Positions 24,249-32,428 of a DNA stretch of 64,000 nt are shown one piece after another. The translations under genes and the position numbers were made by a program. The notes under the pieces are model-generated. The model did not search any database and was not told the origin of the DNA. It was given only the letters and a program-made list of their open reading frames with translations. The stretch spans positions 62,001-126,000 of IMG/VR virus record IMGVR_UViG_3300042505_001173, one strand, 5' to 3'. The DNA comes from a virus. Position 1 is the first letter of the stretch. The number at the start of each line of letters is the position of its first letter.

Positions 24249-25202
24249 TTAATACGCTTCAAGCCAGCTACCTGACAACCCACCTTTAACATACGAGGTA
24301 GGTTTACTTTCAAAGAAGTTTGTATGCTCAGGTGAGCCAATTAATTCATCAAACCACGGTACAGGATTATCTTTAACATTAAAGTTACCTTTGAACCCCA
24401 TTTGAATCAAACGACGATCTAACAAATATTTCATATATTCTTTAACATCGTTTTTAGGTAAACCTTCAATGTCACCCATTTCATACGCTAATTCAATGAA
24501 TTTTTCATCTAATTCGTAGAATTTACGAGAAATATCATAAACTTGTTTTTTAAACTCATCGTTGACGATACGAGGATGTTCATCAATATACGTTCTAAAC
24601 AGCATAATCAAACCTTCACAATGTGCTTGCTCATCAATGATAGACCATAGATTAACTTCACTCATACCTTTAAACAAACCACGTCTTGAGAAGTTTAATA
24701 GCATGATGAACGTTCCAAATAATGAAACACCTTCAGAAAACACATTCTTAACTAACGATAAAGCTTTACCTTTATGAGTCGAGGTATCGTTATCACCCAT
24801 AAAATCAATCTTGCTATACATTTGCTCATATTCTAAGAATGCTTCAAAATCTGATTCAGGTAAATTTAAAGTAGTCAATAAAGCTGAGTAAGCTCTTTGA
24901 TGTACACCTTCACGAGCTGCAAACGATAAAAGCATTTGTTGAATTTCGTTATTTTTAAATGTAGGTATCAAATTATTCGTATACATTGAAGCAACTTGCG
25001 CGTCACTCTGAGTAAAGAACTTTAAGATCTGATGAATCAGATTCTTTTCTTGAGGAGTGAGGTTGTTTTGCCAATCAGCAACATCTGGACTAAAATCCGT
25101 TTCCTCATGTGTCCAATGTGAACGTTCCGATTGAAGAGCCATCTCAACAGCCCATGGGTAGCTAAAAGGTTTGTATGTTTTACTTACTTCTAATACTGAC
25201 AT
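24249..25202 (-). CDS. nrdB: Ribonucleotide reductase small subunit
   Basis: 317 aa. Iron ligands and radical site are recognisable: Asp36 (HEETDFSPD), Glu98 and His101, and Tyr105 at the position of the E. coli radical Tyr122 (spacing E-x2-H-x3-Y kept), then a second set in the EGVSLFGTF and DEQAHCEGL segments. It supplies the tyrosyl radical to NrdA. Located three genes after nrdA on the same strand; makes dNDPs for phage DNA. Confidence 0.95.
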   Translation of the reverse strand: MSVLEVSKTYKPFSYPWAVEMALQSERSHWTHEETDFSPDVADWQNNLTPQEKNLIHQILKFFTQSDAQVASMYTNNLIPTFKNNEIQQMLLSFAAREGVHQRAYSALLTTLNLPESDFEAFLEYEQMYSKIDFMGDNDTSTHKGKALSLVKNVFSEGVSLFGTFIMLLNFSRRGLFKGMSEVNLWSIIDEQAHCEGLIMLFRTYIDEHPRIVNDEFKKQVYDISRKFYELDEKFIELAYEMGDIEGLPKNDVKEYMKYLLDRRLIQMGFKGNFNVKDNPVPWFDELIGSPEHTNFFESKPTSYVKGGLSGSWLEAY

Positions 25203-25231
25203 ATTATTTTCCTTAATTTACTGTTCGTGTA

Positions 25232-25474
25232 CTACGCGTGAACATCGATAATTTGTGATTGAAAAAACGGCACTAACTGTATGTTACCATTCTGTATTGT
25301 GTAGCTGACAATTTCAACAGAATTTGAACCATCAACTTTTGGGTGTCCGTTATACCCGAGAACTACATCAGAAAATTGAACTAAATCAGTACTGATGTTT
25401 GGCATATAATGACATCTAATAGATGGTGAATACATACTCACCGGTAAAACACTAGCATTAATTGCGGTAGACAT
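25232..25474 (-). CDS. Hypothetical 80-aa protein between ndt-like gene and nrdB
   Basis: AGG site ahead of the ATG. Beta-rich, no family recognised (MSTAINASVLPVSMYSP...). Its place inside the ribonucleotide reductase operon suggests expression with it. Confidence 0.55.
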   Translation of the reverse strand: MSTAINASVLPVSMYSPSIRCHYMPNISTDLVQFSDVVLGYNGHPKVDGSNSVEIVSYTIQNGNIQLVPFFQSQIIDVHA

Positions 25475-25482
25475 AACTAAAC

Positions 25483-25905
25483 CTATTTGTTTAAATAATT
25501 TGCGACTGATTTAAGATCTGAAAACGATTTTGCACCGTTTTCAGATACCATTTTAGATACAGCTTCCAATGACTTCAATTGACCTTTATCAAACGTTTTA
25601 CCACCATCTGATTCAAGCACACAAAACACTGTTTTATTTGGTCTTTTGTTTGAATCGTCAACTACTTCTGCTACCGAATAAACACCTGACATTTTCGGTG
25701 TTAGTACGTATAATACATGATCGCATATTTTACGCTGTTTTAGTTCTTCTTGGTAGCATTCTTCTGTCCAATCATCTACAACTGGATTGAAGTAATCGAT
25801 TCTTAACAGTTTGATTAATTCATCCCGCCATGTACTTTCATTACAAGTACCACCTAAAAATACCGACACCTTTGATTTACCTTCAGCTATATCTGTTAAT
25901 TTCAT
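25483..25905 (-). CDS. Nucleoside 2-deoxyribosyltransferase-like protein
   Basis: About 140 aa. VSVFLGGTCNESTWRDEL is the N-terminal nucleotide-fold motif; YFNPVVDDWTEEC and the CDHVLYVLTP...SVAEVVDDS segment carry the Asp and Glu residues typical of the Nuc_deoxyri_tr2 type. Such proteins exchange bases on deoxynucleosides or hydrolyse deoxynucleotides. The ATG at 25905 lies 9 nt after the nrdA stop; an alternative ATG at 25935 overlaps nrdA. Confidence 0.72.
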   Translation of the reverse strand: MKLTDIAEGKSKVSVFLGGTCNESTWRDELIKLLRIDYFNPVVDDWTEECYQEELKQRKICDHVLYVLTPKMSGVYSVAEVVDDSNKRPNKTVFCVLESDGGKTFDKGQLKSLEAVSKMVSENGAKSFSDLKSVANYLNK

Positions 25906-25913
25906 AATTTGCG

Positions 25914-27806
25914 TTATGCGTGGCAAGATGTACATTCTACTTTATCTACTTCTTGACTTTCATAATCTTTTAATGCTGTGCGTTGAATTTTACCTGAAAC
26001 CGTTTCAAATGTATCGCTTTTATTAGCACGTAAATAATATAGAGTTTTCAATGGGTCACCAGGTAAAGCTGGATCTTTTGAAAACGCTCTCAAATGAATC
26101 TGGTTCAATGTACGTCTTGAAACACCTTCGTTCAAATAAAGATTAACTGAACATGCTTGATCGATATGCGCTTGTCTAATACGAGCTTGATCAACTACAT
26201 AATTTTGATCAATTTCAGTAGCAATTTTATACAGCTTTTGCTCTTCAGCGGTAAAGATATCATCCATACCTTGGATAGAACCATTATTTTGTAAAATACT
26301 GAGCCAAATATCATTCACGTTAAGATTTTTTTCATCAGCAATACGAATAATATCTTGTTCAAGAAATTTATTTTTAACTGTATAACTTCCAATACGTGTT
26401 CTATGTACATAAATGTTAGCTCTGATAGCTTCAATTGACGCACTCGTTTGACAAATAATTGAACTATTAGCATTAGGTGCATACGCAATACGATGAGCGT
26501 TGCGTACACCGTAACCTTTTAAATATTCAGGTTCACCACGTTCTGCTGCTAATTGTTTAGATGCTGCTAAAGATCTCTCATCTATTAATTTAGAATGTGT
26601 ATGGGCCCACTGTGCAGCTGAACCAACACCACCAGATTCAAATGGAATTTTATTCTTCATTAGGTAGTTGTGCCAACCCATATAACCAAGACCAATATCC
26701 CGTGAATTTCTGGCAGATCTTACAGCTTTATGTAATTCATCAGAAGCATAATCAACAAACCATTGTAGTACATTATCTAAGAAACGTGTACAATCTTCAA
26801 TAATTTTAGAATCTTTCCATTCGTCGTATTTTTCACCGTTGATACTTAATAAGCAGCAAATAGCTGTATGCAGCTCATCGATTATTAAAATGATTTCTGT
26901 GCATATATTAGAAGCTTTAACACTATATCCGCGCGCTTTTAGAGCTGGATGTAATTTATTATTAGATTCTTCAACATTATGAATATATGGTTCACCTGTT
27001 AAGAATCTTGTTTCTAATATTGATTGCCATAATTCACGTGCTTTAACAGTATGTACTACTTCTTTTGAATGTGGATCAGTTAAGTTCCAATCAGCATCTG
27101 CTTCAACAGCATCTAAAAATGCGTATGTAATGTTTACTGCGTTGTTAACATTGAATGCTTTACGATTTAAATCTGAACCACCTGATGGTACACGGACACC
27201 TAAAAACTCAATTAAATCTGGGTGTGTAATATCCAAATAACCAGCAACAGTACCACGACGTGTACCAGCTTGATGATAATATAAGATGTTACTATCCATC
27301 GTTTTGAGATAGGGAATCGCACCTGGCGATTTTTCAGTAATACCTCTCATACCTAGATACTGACCGACACCACCACCTATTGTTGATAAATGAGCTAATT
27401 CTTTCGCTGACTCAATTTGACCATTTAATGAATCGGGCACCATTGTAATGAAACATGATATCGGCATCGCACGAACTGTTTCATCTGTAGTGAAAGCAGT
27501 TTTTCTATGAACAATATCTTCTTCTGAATACCCCCATTTATCTACTAATGTATGCCACATTCCTTTTACTGAATTAGAAATAATTGGACTTGAAAAGCAT
27601 GCATGTTGATCTGATACATAATTATACATTCGTTGCGCAAATTCATAATCACCGTAACAGAAATTAGTAGCTGCTCTTGCGAATGCGTACTGAGGACTAT
27701 TCTCGTCCGGCTTCAAATAATGTTTCTTAAGTAGCTCCAATGGAAATTCATCATATGTTTCATCTTTAGATAAGTCAATCTCGATTCCTAGATATTGTTG
27801 TTTCAT
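25914..27806 (-). CDS. nrdA: Ribonucleotide reductase large subunit
   Basis: 630 aa, class I without an ATP-cone, since conserved sequence starts almost at once. Active-site Cys is in SNICTEI (with Glu two residues on), the redox pair is Cys in HACFSSPI and Cys in AICCLLSINGEKY, radical-transfer Tyr-Tyr in LYYLRANKSD, and the C-terminal redox cysteines in CTSCHA. Lack of the ATP-cone suggests no dATP shut-off. No intein is present, although NrdA genes are frequent intein targets. Confidence 0.95.
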   Translation of the reverse strand: MKQQYLGIEIDLSKDETYDEFPLELLKKHYLKPDENSPQYAFARAATNFCYGDYEFAQRMYNYVSDQHACFSSPIISNSVKGMWHTLVDKWGYSEEDIVHRKTAFTTDETVRAMPISCFITMVPDSLNGQIESAKELAHLSTIGGGVGQYLGMRGITEKSPGAIPYLKTMDSNILYYHQAGTRRGTVAGYLDITHPDLIEFLGVRVPSGGSDLNRKAFNVNNAVNITYAFLDAVEADADWNLTDPHSKEVVHTVKARELWQSILETRFLTGEPYIHNVEESNNKLHPALKARGYSVKASNICTEIILIIDELHTAICCLLSINGEKYDEWKDSKIIEDCTRFLDNVLQWFVDYASDELHKAVRSARNSRDIGLGYMGWHNYLMKNKIPFESGGVGSAAQWAHTHSKLIDERSLAASKQLAAERGEPEYLKGYGVRNAHRIAYAPNANSSIICQTSASIEAIRANIYVHRTRIGSYTVKNKFLEQDIIRIADEKNLNVNDIWLSILQNNGSIQGMDDIFTAEEQKLYKIATEIDQNYVVDQARIRQAHIDQACSVNLYLNEGVSRRTLNQIHLRAFSKDPALPGDPLKTLYYLRANKSDTFETVSGKIQRTALKDYESQEVDKVECTSCHA

Positions 27807-28277
27807 TATTAGTCTCAGTAAGGGTGTAAATAATTTATGCCGTTTATAATTATGTATTCCATTACTTAATTATCTGTGTCATCCTTGACGTATAGTATAA
27901 CATATTTTTATCAAAATTAAAATATATATTTTGCTATACCTTTAGATAATATGTAGGTTCCTGCAATTGTTAATTCTTGTAATACTATTAACCTATTAGA
28001 GATTATAGTATGGATATGTTATTGTTTTATTACGGTTATGGTGTTAATGATTGTGGTTTTATTTATTGTTCTTTTTACTTGTTTTAACCCGGGTACATCA
28101 CACGATTTATTTTGATTAGCTATTATAGTGGTGATGTAACTTGTTTGTGATTTACCGTTTATGGTTTGAGCTATTCTATAGTTATTACTCACGACATTGA
28201 AATAATAGTTGTTAAATATCGCTTTCGATGATATAATATCATGTACCATAAAATAAAAACAGAGGTTAAATCACTAT
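27807..28277. other. Intergenic region between nrdA and the plus-strand 572-aa gene
   Basis: A 471-nt divergent region. The only supported element is the plus-strand promoter at 28209-28237. A 76-codon minus-strand frame (28019-28249) exists but has no ribosome binding site. I see no tRNA or strong hairpin. Confidence 0.6.
28209..28237 (+). promoter_or_regulatory. Sigma-70-type promoter
   Basis: TTGTTA (28209-28214), 17-bp spacer, TATAAT (28232-28237), 40 nt upstream of the 572-aa gene. Confidence 0.75.
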
Positions 28278-29996
28278 ATGTTAGATCATCTTGTAAACCG
28301 GAAAATTAACGCCATCACCTTCAAGTATGACAAGAACAAACAAATGTTTCTTGATCATGTTGCTGAAAAATGGGTAGAAAAGATCCCACGTAACAAAACA
28401 TACACAGAAACATATGAAAAATATCGCACATGGTCAATTTATAGATTGAATGACTATGTAGAGGTACTATTAAAAAATAATGCTGTCGCTGAATCGATTG
28501 ATATTAAGCCACAATCAGCAAAAGTAAAAGATTCAATAGAAACAGGTAAAAGATTCAAGTTACGATATCAAAATCTTGTTGATTCGTTAAAAGTACCTGA
28601 CCCTATTAAGTTTAGTAATATTCGTGCAAGGTTACCAATCGGTTTATCTGATTCAGATATTATGCAAGCATTAGTTGAGTTTAAAAACAAGACAGGTGAT
28701 ACAAAATTTGTTTTAGATATTGATTATGCTAAAGCTATCTTAAGTACTATTATCATTACGTACTCTCAGTATAAATTATCATTAAGAAAAATGACATATG
28801 AGCCAAGATATCGCGAGAAAAAAGGGTATGTTCAATGTTCATGGAATCTATTACGTCATACATGTTCAAATGGCTACCCAAAATATTTAAAAGCATTGCA
28901 AGATGCTGGTATCGTTGAATGTGATGGTGTATATGCTAACTGGGGTGATAATAAGAAAGCTTATAGTTATAAAATCAATGATAGGTACTTTGAAACAACA
29001 GGTTCGCAAAAATATCGTTTTGACGATTATAACAATTATCATATCAGATATACACAATTATTGTATAAAATGGAGTATCGCAGAAAACAACGCGAAACAA
29101 AAAATGAATTCCATACTCAAATGATCGAGGATGTAGAAACATTGATTGCTCCTATTGATACAGTACAAATGGCTAAAGATTTTGAATCTAATAAGTATGC
29201 GTTCTATAATGTAAAAACTGAAGAAGAATTAGAAGCAAAATTAAAAAAATCAGAAACATTAACAATTGAAGATTTCGTTACATCTGTTGAACATATTCAA
29301 ACTAATGGCGCATATTTTAATGTTTCAGATGATTTTGGTGGTAGATTTCATAGTCCATTCACTAATCTTAAATCTGTTATTCGTAATCATGTCCAATATA
29401 ATGACATGAAATATATCAATATTGATATTAGCAATTCACAGATGATTGTTTTATCTACAATTATGGATAATCCAAAATTAGCTAAACGTTTGTTAACTAA
29501 TGTAAAATTCGGTGATCAAGATTCAGATAAGCTTATCAATGCTGTTGAATTGATTAACGGGTTAGAAGATGTTAAAAACTTTTGCGAAAAAGCAAAAACA
29601 GGTGAGATATACGAAACAGTTGCTGAGCATTTAGGAACAGACAGACAACAAGCTAAAATCAATTTATTGAGTATACTTTTCAGTAATGAAGATCAATTCA
29701 AACGCATCAAAACGAAAATGCAAGAATTATATCCATCATTGATTAAGTTATCAAATCAATTAAATTGTGTAAACGGTATACATTATCTTCCAATGTTATG
29801 TCAACGTTTTGAATCAGAACTATTCATCAATACAATTGTAAAAGAATTCTTCAAACATAAAAAATATCCTGCAATTACTATCCATGATTCAATCATGGTT
29901 CATCCAGAAGATTACGAAAAATTCATGTTAGTATACAAAAATGAATTTTCAAAATTAGGTCTTACATCGTTTCAAGTAAAGGTGGAGCAATACTAA
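28278..29996 (+). CDS. Uncharacterised protein with polymerase-like palm motifs
   Basis: 572 aa. Three motifs in order recall template-dependent polymerases: DDFGGRFHSPFTNLKSVIR near residue 355, INIDISNSQM near 382 (motif-A-like Asp), and TIHDSIMVHP near 535 (motif-C-like HDS, as in T7-type RNA polymerases and family A DNA polymerases). The N-terminal 300 residues are helical and unrecognised. It has its own host-type promoter, so it is likely early. Possible roles are primase, RNA polymerase or repair polymerase. I cannot place it in a named family. Confidence 0.55.
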   Translation: MLDHLVNRKINAITFKYDKNKQMFLDHVAEKWVEKIPRNKTYTETYEKYRTWSIYRLNDYVEVLLKNNAVAESIDIKPQSAKVKDSIETGKRFKLRYQNLVDSLKVPDPIKFSNIRARLPIGLSDSDIMQALVEFKNKTGDTKFVLDIDYAKAILSTIIITYSQYKLSLRKMTYEPRYREKKGYVQCSWNLLRHTCSNGYPKYLKALQDAGIVECDGVYANWGDNKKAYSYKINDRYFETTGSQKYRFDDYNNYHIRYTQLLYKMEYRRKQRETKNEFHTQMIEDVETLIAPIDTVQMAKDFESNKYAFYNVKTEEELEAKLKKSETLTIEDFVTSVEHIQTNGAYFNVSDDFGGRFHSPFTNLKSVIRNHVQYNDMKYINIDISNSQMIVLSTIMDNPKLAKRLLTNVKFGDQDSDKLINAVELINGLEDVKNFCEKAKTGEIYETVAEHLGTDRQQAKINLLSILFSNEDQFKRIKTKMQELYPSLIKLSNQLNCVNGIHYLPMLCQRFESELFINTIVKEFFKHKKYPAITIHDSIMVHPEDYEKFMLVYKNEFSKLGLTSFQVKVEQY

Positions 29997-29997
29997 A

Positions 29998-30360
29998 ATG
30001 ACAACGTTCTATAATAACAACTCATGGAACTGTACAAAAAATAACGCATTGTTTTATTTGTACTTAAATGATTCAATAATGTTCAAGATAGATGAGCAAA
30101 CATATGGATGCGAATTTTATAATTATGATGCTAGTTTTAAAAACCGTAAACAAGTAGAAGCATTATTTGATACATCGATTGACATGATATCTCCTTATAA
30201 TATTGTTGAATTATGCGAAACAATGAAAGGTACTATATACGAGAATAAAGATATGCCAAACGATTCAAATTCAGGAACTTATAAATTTGAAAAATTAAAT
30301 TTAGATAGTTCTACCTTACGTAGAATGATGGATGGAGATATAGCATATTATGCAGCATGA
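29998..30360 (+). CDS. Hypothetical 120-aa protein
   Basis: Starts 1 nt after the previous stop, so co-translated. Rich in Asn and Tyr; acidic. No family recognised. Confidence 0.6.
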   Translation: MTTFYNNNSWNCTKNNALFYLYLNDSIMFKIDEQTYGCEFYNYDASFKNRKQVEALFDTSIDMISPYNIVELCETMKGTIYENKDMPNDSNSGTYKFEKLNLDSSTLRRMMDGDIAYYAA

Positions 30361-30589
30361 TATTGATGGACCTAATTACAAAACTGATTACAAAACTGAT
30401 TACGATAGATTACACGGATTAATATCGTTAGGTATTTTAAAGAAAGATGAGCTGTATGATACTGGAACGTATCAAGATGTGATTGATAGCGCAATCGAAA
30501 ATTTAACGTGCTTGCAATCATATGCGACCGATGAAGCTGAAACAATGATATCGAATTCATTTAATCGGGGTTCAGCTTATTTGTGGTAA
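30350..30589 (+). CDS. Hypothetical 79-aa protein
   Basis: Overlaps the previous gene by 11 nt. Contains a short direct repeat NYKTDYKTDYD near the start. Last gene of this plus-strand unit, ending just before a convergent hairpin. Confidence 0.55.
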   Translation: MQHDIDGPNYKTDYKTDYDRLHGLISLGILKKDELYDTGTYQDVIDSAIENLTCLQSYATDEAETMISNSFNRGSAYLW

Positions 30590-30597
30590 AGGGGTAA

Positions 30598-30620
30598 GAA
30601 GGGCGAATTAATCGCCCTTC
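30598..30620. terminator. Convergent hairpin
   Basis: GAAGGGCGA, 5-nt loop, TCGCCCTTC, between two converging genes. T-tracts are weak on both sides. Confidence 0.65.
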
Positions 30621-30625
30621 AAAAA

Positions 30626-31357
30626 TTACTTTAATGATAACGATCTATCAAATGCATCAATATAATAATCGTGTAATTTGTCTAAGTAATTAGAATTTCG
30701 TAAATCTTTAAATACTAAATTTTCAATTGAGAACTCACCGCCTCGTTCGAGTCCAGCTTGTCTCATATTTTTGATTTTTTTACGAAGTTCTTTAATTTTA
30801 GCGCAATTTTTACTATCTTTAAATCCGTCAATGCGTTGTTTTAAAGCTTGTGATTTTACATTGATAGCGTATTCGTTTACTTCACGTTCAATTCCTTTTT
30901 TACGTTTGGGTTGAGTAACCCATTCGTCATTTTGCAAGCTGTACACGCCAGTTGAATGGTGTGGCTCATCTTCTAGTTGTGTATAAACTTCAACAGGAAA
31001 ATTAAAGATTGTAATATCGTGTAAATCATTCCATATCTGATTTTTATCTTTTAATATATCAGCTAATTCAAACCCGCATTCACCGCAGTCTGAGTCACTT
31101 TTATTAATTATAACATGAACATCGATATCTGAAAATCTGGTATAGTTATAATTTGCTAAACTACCAGTCATTACGATGTCAGTTATATGATACATAGGAT
31201 CAAGATCTAAATTTTCAAAATATAAGTTAGCAATTTTTAACAATTGACGTCTTACTTTTGCTTTTAGTTTGTTGTTGTCCCATAATCTTGAATTTAATTC
31301 AGAATGATATTCGAAACTGTATGATTCGATTAAGAATTGTGTTAATGATTGTTTCAT
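30626..31357 (-). CDS. Nucleotidyltransferase (MNT/pol-beta superfamily)
   Basis: 243 aa. MTGSLANYNYTRFSDIDVHVII is the GS-x10-DxD motif of the nucleotidyltransferase superfamily; a third acidic residue may be in VEVYTQ. The C-terminal half is basic and helical. Substrates could be nucleic acid ends, proteins or small molecules. No HEPN partner is adjacent, so a MNT-HEPN toxin system is not evident. Confidence 0.75.
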   Translation of the reverse strand: MKQSLTQFLIESYSFEYHSELNSRLWDNNKLKAKVRRQLLKIANLYFENLDLDPMYHITDIVMTGSLANYNYTRFSDIDVHVIINKSDSDCGECGFELADILKDKNQIWNDLHDITIFNFPVEVYTQLEDEPHHSTGVYSLQNDEWVTQPKRKKGIEREVNEYAINVKSQALKQRIDGFKDSKNCAKIKELRKKIKNMRQAGLERGGEFSIENLVFKDLRNSNYLDKLHDYYIDAFDRSLSLK

Positions 31358-31435
31358 AATTGTTTTTTCTAAATTGTGATAAACAACATATTTATATGAG
31401 AATCAGTATAGATAACGTATAACTATTAAGCTATC

Positions 31436-32080
31436 TTAACAATTCCATTTTTTTAATGCTAAAGCTTTACGTGTAGGTTTACCATGTTTGTCTTTCATTG
31501 GTCCTTTAACACCGCTCATTCTAGCACAAAAGCTTTTACGTCTTTTATAAGCTTTACTATCTTTCTTTAATTTACTTGGTTTGGTTGTTACAGCTGTCTG
31601 CAATTTACTACCAGGATGTTCTTTACGGTAGCTTGCTACACCTTTTGCGTTTAAACCACCGTTTTTATTTTTACCTTCTTTACGAGTCCATGCAGCAGCT
31701 TCAAAAAGCTCATCATCACTTACAGACTCAAAATCATCCCAAATAACATCGCTATCAACACCATGATGAATAGCTAAATTATCTACCATAGTTTCAATCA
31801 TATCAAACATTTCATGAACAGATGGGTTAATACCACGTTGTTCTTGACTTTGCAAATAATCCCAAACTGATACAAGAATATACTCAGCTTTAGCTATTTT
31901 TTCTTGAACCCATTCAGGTAAATTCTCATTTTTTTCAATTGTCTTCATTAGACCCGATGCAGCACGGGCAATCGTGAGTAGATGACCGTGAGCAGTGCCT
32001 GCTTCATCATTATACTCAGAATTCATATTTTCGTTAGCAACCGTGCTAACACGAGTGGTTAATATATCATTTACTTTCAT
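31436..32080 (-). CDS. Conserved marine-phage-type protein with basic C-terminus
   Basis: 214 aa. The N-terminal half is acidic and helical. The C-terminal half has a Lys-rich region of a type I recall from T4-like marine phages: GGLNAKGVASYRKEHPG, KLKKDSKAYKRRKSFCARM and KALALKKWNC. Possibly DNA-binding or structural; function unknown. Confidence 0.65.
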   Translation of the reverse strand: MKVNDILTTRVSTVANENMNSEYNDEAGTAHGHLLTIARAASGLMKTIEKNENLPEWVQEKIAKAEYILVSVWDYLQSQEQRGINPSVHEMFDMIETMVDNLAIHHGVDSDVIWDDFESVSDDELFEAAAWTRKEGKNKNGGLNAKGVASYRKEHPGSKLQTAVTTKPSKLKKDSKAYKRRKSFCARMSGVKGPMKDKHGKPTRKALALKKWNC

Positions 32081-32144
32081 AGTTGTATCTCCATTATATT
32101 AGGAATATTTATAAAAGTAATATCAGTACTGTTTTTAATGACAT

Positions 32145-32184
32145 AAAAAAAAGACTTAACTGAAAAAACAGTAAGTCTTTTTTA
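32145..32184 (-). terminator. Rho-independent terminator of the tRNA-like RNA gene
   Basis: Minus strand: AAGACTTACTG, T6 loop, CAGTTAAGTCTT with one bulge, then eight T. Starts 5 nt past the closing stem of the RNA. Confidence 0.88.
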
Positions 32185-32188
32185 ATAC

Positions 32189-32302
32189 AAGATTCATTTT
32201 AATTTCAATTATTCTACCAACTGAACTACATAACCTTTCGGTTATGGTGGGAATCGAACCCACGACACATTGATTCCGATTATATATTGCTGTTAGAATC
32301 TT
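32189..32302 (-). ncRNA. YrlA-like RNA: permuted tRNA-like domain on a closing stem
   Basis: A 7-bp closing stem AAGATTC/GAATCTT, then TAACAGCAAT exactly as in the 24-kb array. Inside, the minus strand reads in permuted order: 3' anticodon arm TCAAT, variable GTGTC, T arm GTGGG-TTCGATT-CCCAC, acceptor CATAACC, a GAAA tetraloop, acceptor GGTTATG, TA, D arm GTTC-AGTTGGTA-GAAT, then ATTGA pairing with TCAAT. All tRNA stems pair perfectly or with one G-U. The acceptor is a closed hairpin, so it cannot be a normal amino-acylated tRNA. This matches the architecture of bacterial YrlA Y RNAs, which mimic tRNA. Own promoter and terminator. Confidence 0.82.
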
Positions 32303-32315
32303 AACTTCAAATACA

Positions 32316-32344
32316 ATTATAATATGTTATATAGTATTGATCAA
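32316..32344 (-). promoter_or_regulatory. Sigma-70-type promoter of the YrlA-like RNA
   Basis: Minus strand TTGATC (32344-32339), 17-bp spacer, TATAAT (32321-32316). Start expected near 32308, a few nt before the closing stem. Confidence 0.8.
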
Positions 32345-32428
32345 CTGTTTTTATATGGTTCACAATAGAGTTTATCTACTATTGTCATACATACTAATCC
32401 TTTATTTTTAAGTGTTTTTTAGGATTGG

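Noticed and set aside
25914-27806. An intein in NrdA
   Set aside because: The catalytic regions (SNICTEI, NANSS, YYLRANKSD) are continuous and no Hint motifs are present.
28019-28249. A 76-codon minus-strand frame between nrdA and the 572-aa gene
   Set aside because: No ribosome binding site, unusual composition, and its 5' end coincides with a well-formed plus-strand promoter.
30626-31357. Toxin-antitoxin (MNT-HEPN) system
   Set aside because: A nucleotidyltransferase is present, but no HEPN-like partner is adjacent and the gene is larger than typical MNT antitoxins.
32189-32302. A permuted group I intron arrangement around split tRNA halves
   Set aside because: The flanks are too short for an intron core: a promoter lies about 14 nt on one side and a terminator about 5 nt on the other.
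32189-32302. Permuted (two-piece) tmRNA
   Set aside because: No tag-peptide reading frame, no G3-U70 pair in the acceptor stem, and the acceptor is capped by a GAAA tetraloop.
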